Assembly (NCBI GenBank): GCA_027946365.1
Contig: JAPEUQ010000015.1
Coordinates: 1 to 64,000 of the forward strand
Source of the DNA: Kalmusia sp. IMI 367209
Taxonomy: Eukaryota > Ascomycota > Dothideomycetes > Pleosporales > Didymosphaeriaceae
Direction: 5' to 3'
DNA: 64,000 bases
Each line of letters begins with the position of its first letter. The first letter of the stretch is position 1. Below, in pieces: positions 61,757-64,000 of this stretch. Under the pieces are notes generated by a model. The model saw only the letters and a list, made by a program, of their open reading frames with translations. It was not told the DNA's origin and did no database searches. Both the position numbers and the translations under genes were made by a program.

Positions 61757-62369
61757 ATGTCCGCGTTCCATACATTCCCTCGTCTGCCATTCGAGCTCCG
61801 TGCTCGGATATGGGAGCTTACTATCCAGCCTCGTGTCGTTGACATCTCTGTGTCTGATTCTTACTTACATATTGGAGAGCCTCTTCCGTTCTGGTCTACA
61901 CCTGAGCTAGCCGCACTGCAGACCTGCAAAGAGGAGCGAGCTGCAAAAACACTACCAACGAGTGTCTTCTGAGCTCTTTGGATCTAGCAACGCCCTTGTT
62001 CGGTACATCTGGGTGAATTTCGATATTGACATCATCTCCATTGGTACAGGACTTCATTTTGAGGTCTACAAACCGGTCGCTCCGATGATACAGCGGCTTC
62101 AATTTGAGGGAGAGAACTCGCACAGTGAGTTTTATCATTTCGCAATGAAGGATCTTAGATTCTTTACCAAGACTAGGGAGATTTATGTAGTCTGCAAGGA
62201 TGGCTTGAAGGCTTGGTGGGGTGCTATAGAAGACCACTACTGGCCGTGTGGCGTGAACAATGTGTGGATGATTGATCCAAGCAATGGGATGATGATCAAG
62301 GGAACTGAGATGGATGAGATGTTTGACCAGGAGGCTAGGTATCGCACGACGCAATTGGGGTATGGTTAA
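61757..62369 (+). pseudogene. 2EXR-domain protein with frameshift
   Basis: ATG 61,757 gives the 2EXR start MSAFHTFPRLPFELRARIWE, then 'PRVVDI' and 'ALQTCKEE'. At about 61,931-61,940 ('gaggagcgag') the frame has to move by one base to read 'LQKHYQRVSSELFGSSNALV', 'RYIWVNFDIDIISIG', 'QRLQFEGENSHSE' and on to TAA at 62,369. One extra base in the GAGGAG run would account for it. 2EXR proteins are a large fungal family of unknown function. Otherwise complete at about 200 codons. Confidence 0.7.
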
Positions 62370-62580
62370 GTTACTGCTCTACCCTTCAACAAGACAGGGT
62401 TCATGATGGTTTTGTGGCATCGCTGGACAAGGACAGAGAAGGTTGTAGAATTGCAGCTCTTCATGTGAACTGAATTCCCAACGTATCATGCAATAATGGG
62501 CTCAGATGCTGACACACTACTCCAGCGCACCTTTTCCACGCGTCACGGACCCGCCCCTCGCATAGCGACAAATTTGCATC

Positions 62581-62960
62581 TCAACCTCTCCGGCAGCTGT
62601 TTCTCTCAGCTGTCGCTTGCTTGTTTGATCGCATGACCTGTAAATAGTTTCTATCTTGATTGACAGAGTAGAACCATCTATTGAAGTCGTTGACAAGATC
62701 TATTGCGGCGTCTTTACTCATCCAACCGGGGCGCTGTTTCATTGTTTCTGCCCTGGCCACGGTTTCCTGCAAAAGGAAAGGTAAGATTAGCGAATGATTT
62801 TAATATTACATGGGCCTGTGCTCCTTACCAATCCTCTAGTGCTCCATCGACAACTTTTCCAGGTTTTGTGCCACCTTCTAGCTGCTGTGTTCGTACTTTC
62901 AAGCCAGTAGGATTAAGATAGTCTTCGGCTTCTCGCTTATTGGGTGTAGTGGAGTGAAGT
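62581..62960 (-). pseudogene. Fragment of an unknown protein, two exon-like blocks
   Basis: Minus-strand block 62,950-62,832 reads TPNKREAEDYLNPTGLKVRT then 'PGKVVDGALEDW', followed by GTAAGG...TTTTGCAG and a second block ETVARAETMKQRPGWMSKDA, 'IDLVNDFNRWF' to TGA near 62,581. The codon character looks real and the intron signals are good, but the two blocks join out of frame by one base and no in-frame ATG is seen. Family not recognised. Confidence 0.35.
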
Positions 62961-63240
62961 CAGCATAGTCACAATGCTAAGTCAAACTTAGATTGGGGTC
63001 GGCCTTTATATTGCTAACCTTGCGGCAGCACAGTGCACTTAACATTTCGGCACGACACTGTCGGCCAAACCTTAGGACAATACTTCAGTTCAGGGGTTTC
63101 ATGATTTCCAAACAAGGATGTCATCACGCCCTCTGTGACCAATGTTTGTGAAAAGCGCAGATGTACTTACAGAAACGGGCTATGGTCCCCGGCCCGGGCT
63201 TGGTTTTTCTATCAAGAGTGCAGTCGAGATCTGAGAAGAG

Positions 63241-63516
63241 TTAGTTCTGGTCCAGAATAAGAGTTGCTTCAACTCGATAGGTCCGGTTCACGTGGACTCT
63301 CGGGTCCTTGGTATAGTCGTTGAAATCGTTGACGTCAGTCTTCATGGCGTTCATAGGTTGGAAATTATGAACCGCCATGTTACCGTTGAAGAATCTTCTG
63401 TAGCACGCAAGAGCTGACTGCTCCTGATTAAACTTATTAGTACCAGGTTTGAGGACAGTAAAATTCCTTGCTGCCCGGTCGACTGTCCTTCCAATGAATA
63501 TGTTGAGCTCCAACAC
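63241..63516 (-). pseudogene. Fragment of an unknown protein
   Basis: The minus-strand frame reads 'FTVLKPGTNKFNQEQSALAC', 'NDFNDYTKDPRVHVNRTYRV' and EATLILDQN, then TAA at 63,241. Codon choice and composition look like real coding sequence, but there is no convincing ATG and the upstream part overlaps the start of a plus-strand relic. Not recognised. Confidence 0.35.
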
Positions 63517-63569
63517 ACATTCTGATCATAGTCTCTCCAGCTATAGGCCCAACTATCGATCCCTCTAGG

Positions 63570-64000
63570 ATGGACCCGACGAAGATACCAGTTTTCCGTC
63601 CTGCCCCGGGAATGATGTCAAACTTCGATGACCCGCACACGTATCGCAAGAAGTCTATAGTCACACATGTGGTCCTGCTCTCTTCCGTGACACTGGCTGT
63701 TGTTGTGAGACTATACACCCGCTAATGGATCAAAGGAAGACTACAAGTGGACGATTACTTCATCATTCTCGCTTCGACCCTATCAGCCAACCTTTCTGGA
63801 TGGTTTGTTGGCTCTCTTGTGAAGGAAGTCGGCCGTCATCTTTAGCACATAGCCCTTCCAATATTCTTCGACATTTGAGTCACCAATTCATCGTTCAACT
63901 GCTCTATCAGCCTATCATGCTAGCTATCAAGCTCTCGATTTTCATTTGCTATCACAACATCTTTAGCAAACGAGGCTGTACCAGTCTGATCGCAATCTTA
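63570..64000 (+). pseudogene. Rhodopsin-domain (SAT4-type) membrane protein, broken, runs off window
   Basis: ATG 63,570 begins MDPTKIPVFRPAPGMMSNFD, then 'THVVLLSSVTLAVVVRLYTR', a TAA (63,723), 'WIKGRLQVDDYFIILAS' and a TAG (63,843). After a frame change come 'QFIVQLLYQPIMLAIKLSIF' and 'ICYHNIFSK' up to the window end. The 'R.YTR....R.g.DDy.i.la' and 'PilalvKlSiL..Y.rIFs' segments are the standard start and third-helix region of the fungal integral-membrane rhodopsin_dom family. Two stops and one frameshift in 430 bp: not functional as read. Confidence 0.7.

Overview
The window looks like part of a filamentous ascomycete chromosome (Pezizomycotina; a Dothideomycete-type genome with AT-isochores is my inference). 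Genes carry short 46-66 bp introns. The gene families are typically fungal: OPT and GPR1/FUN34 transporters, a Zn2Cys6 regulator, an NB-ARC STAND protein, 2EXR, and rhodopsin-domain membrane proteins. Gene islands of normal base composition alternate abruptly with very AT-rich, TA-dinucleotide-dominated DNA in which CA and TG are scarce. That is the footprint of repeat-induced point mutation (RIP, CpA to TpA).

Layout. 1-27,756 is a RIP-degraded isochore: a ~104 bp satellite at the left edge, ~14 kb of unrecognisable relics, then a Ty3/Gypsy-type LTR element (about 15.0-26.5 kb) whose 2.2-2.7 kb LTRs carry a long minisatellite, and finally the tip of another LTR copy. 27,757-33,870 is an island with two apparently intact transporter genes, an OPT oligopeptide transporter (6 exons, 767 codons) and a GPR1/FUN34/YaaH acetate-type transporter (3 exons, 281 codons), plus a dead FMO fragment. 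33,870-39,560 holds decayed genes (a multipass membrane protein, a small Cys-rich secreted protein, an NB-ARC protein, a Myb/SANT-like protein) mixed with AT-rich DNA.

39,565-49,389 resembles a secondary-metabolism cluster without a recognisable core synthase: a PhyH-type Fe(II)/2-oxoglutarate dioxygenase, a Zn2Cys6 regulator, a DAL5-like MFS transporter, a Tri3-like acyltransferase and a berberine-bridge-type FAD oxidase. Each gene shows at least one reading-frame problem, so the cluster is either dying or affected by sequencing indels. 49,690-57,172 is a second isochore containing a hAT transposon (50,093-56,075) with a 15 bp terminal inverted repeat and a perfect 8 bp target-site duplication, ending in another LTR tip. 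57,173-64,000 is an island with an intact short-chain dehydrogenase and several broken genes (LysM-like secreted protein, 2EXR protein, rhodopsin-domain membrane protein, unknown fragments).

Two themes stand out. Retroelement LTR tips, marked by a conserved ~61 bp motif, sit exactly at two isochore/island edges. Many single-copy genes near the isochores carry stop codons of the RIP type (CAG to TAG, CAA to TAA, TGG to TAG). Exon boundaries were set by eye from splice consensus and protein family continuity; no database search was possible.
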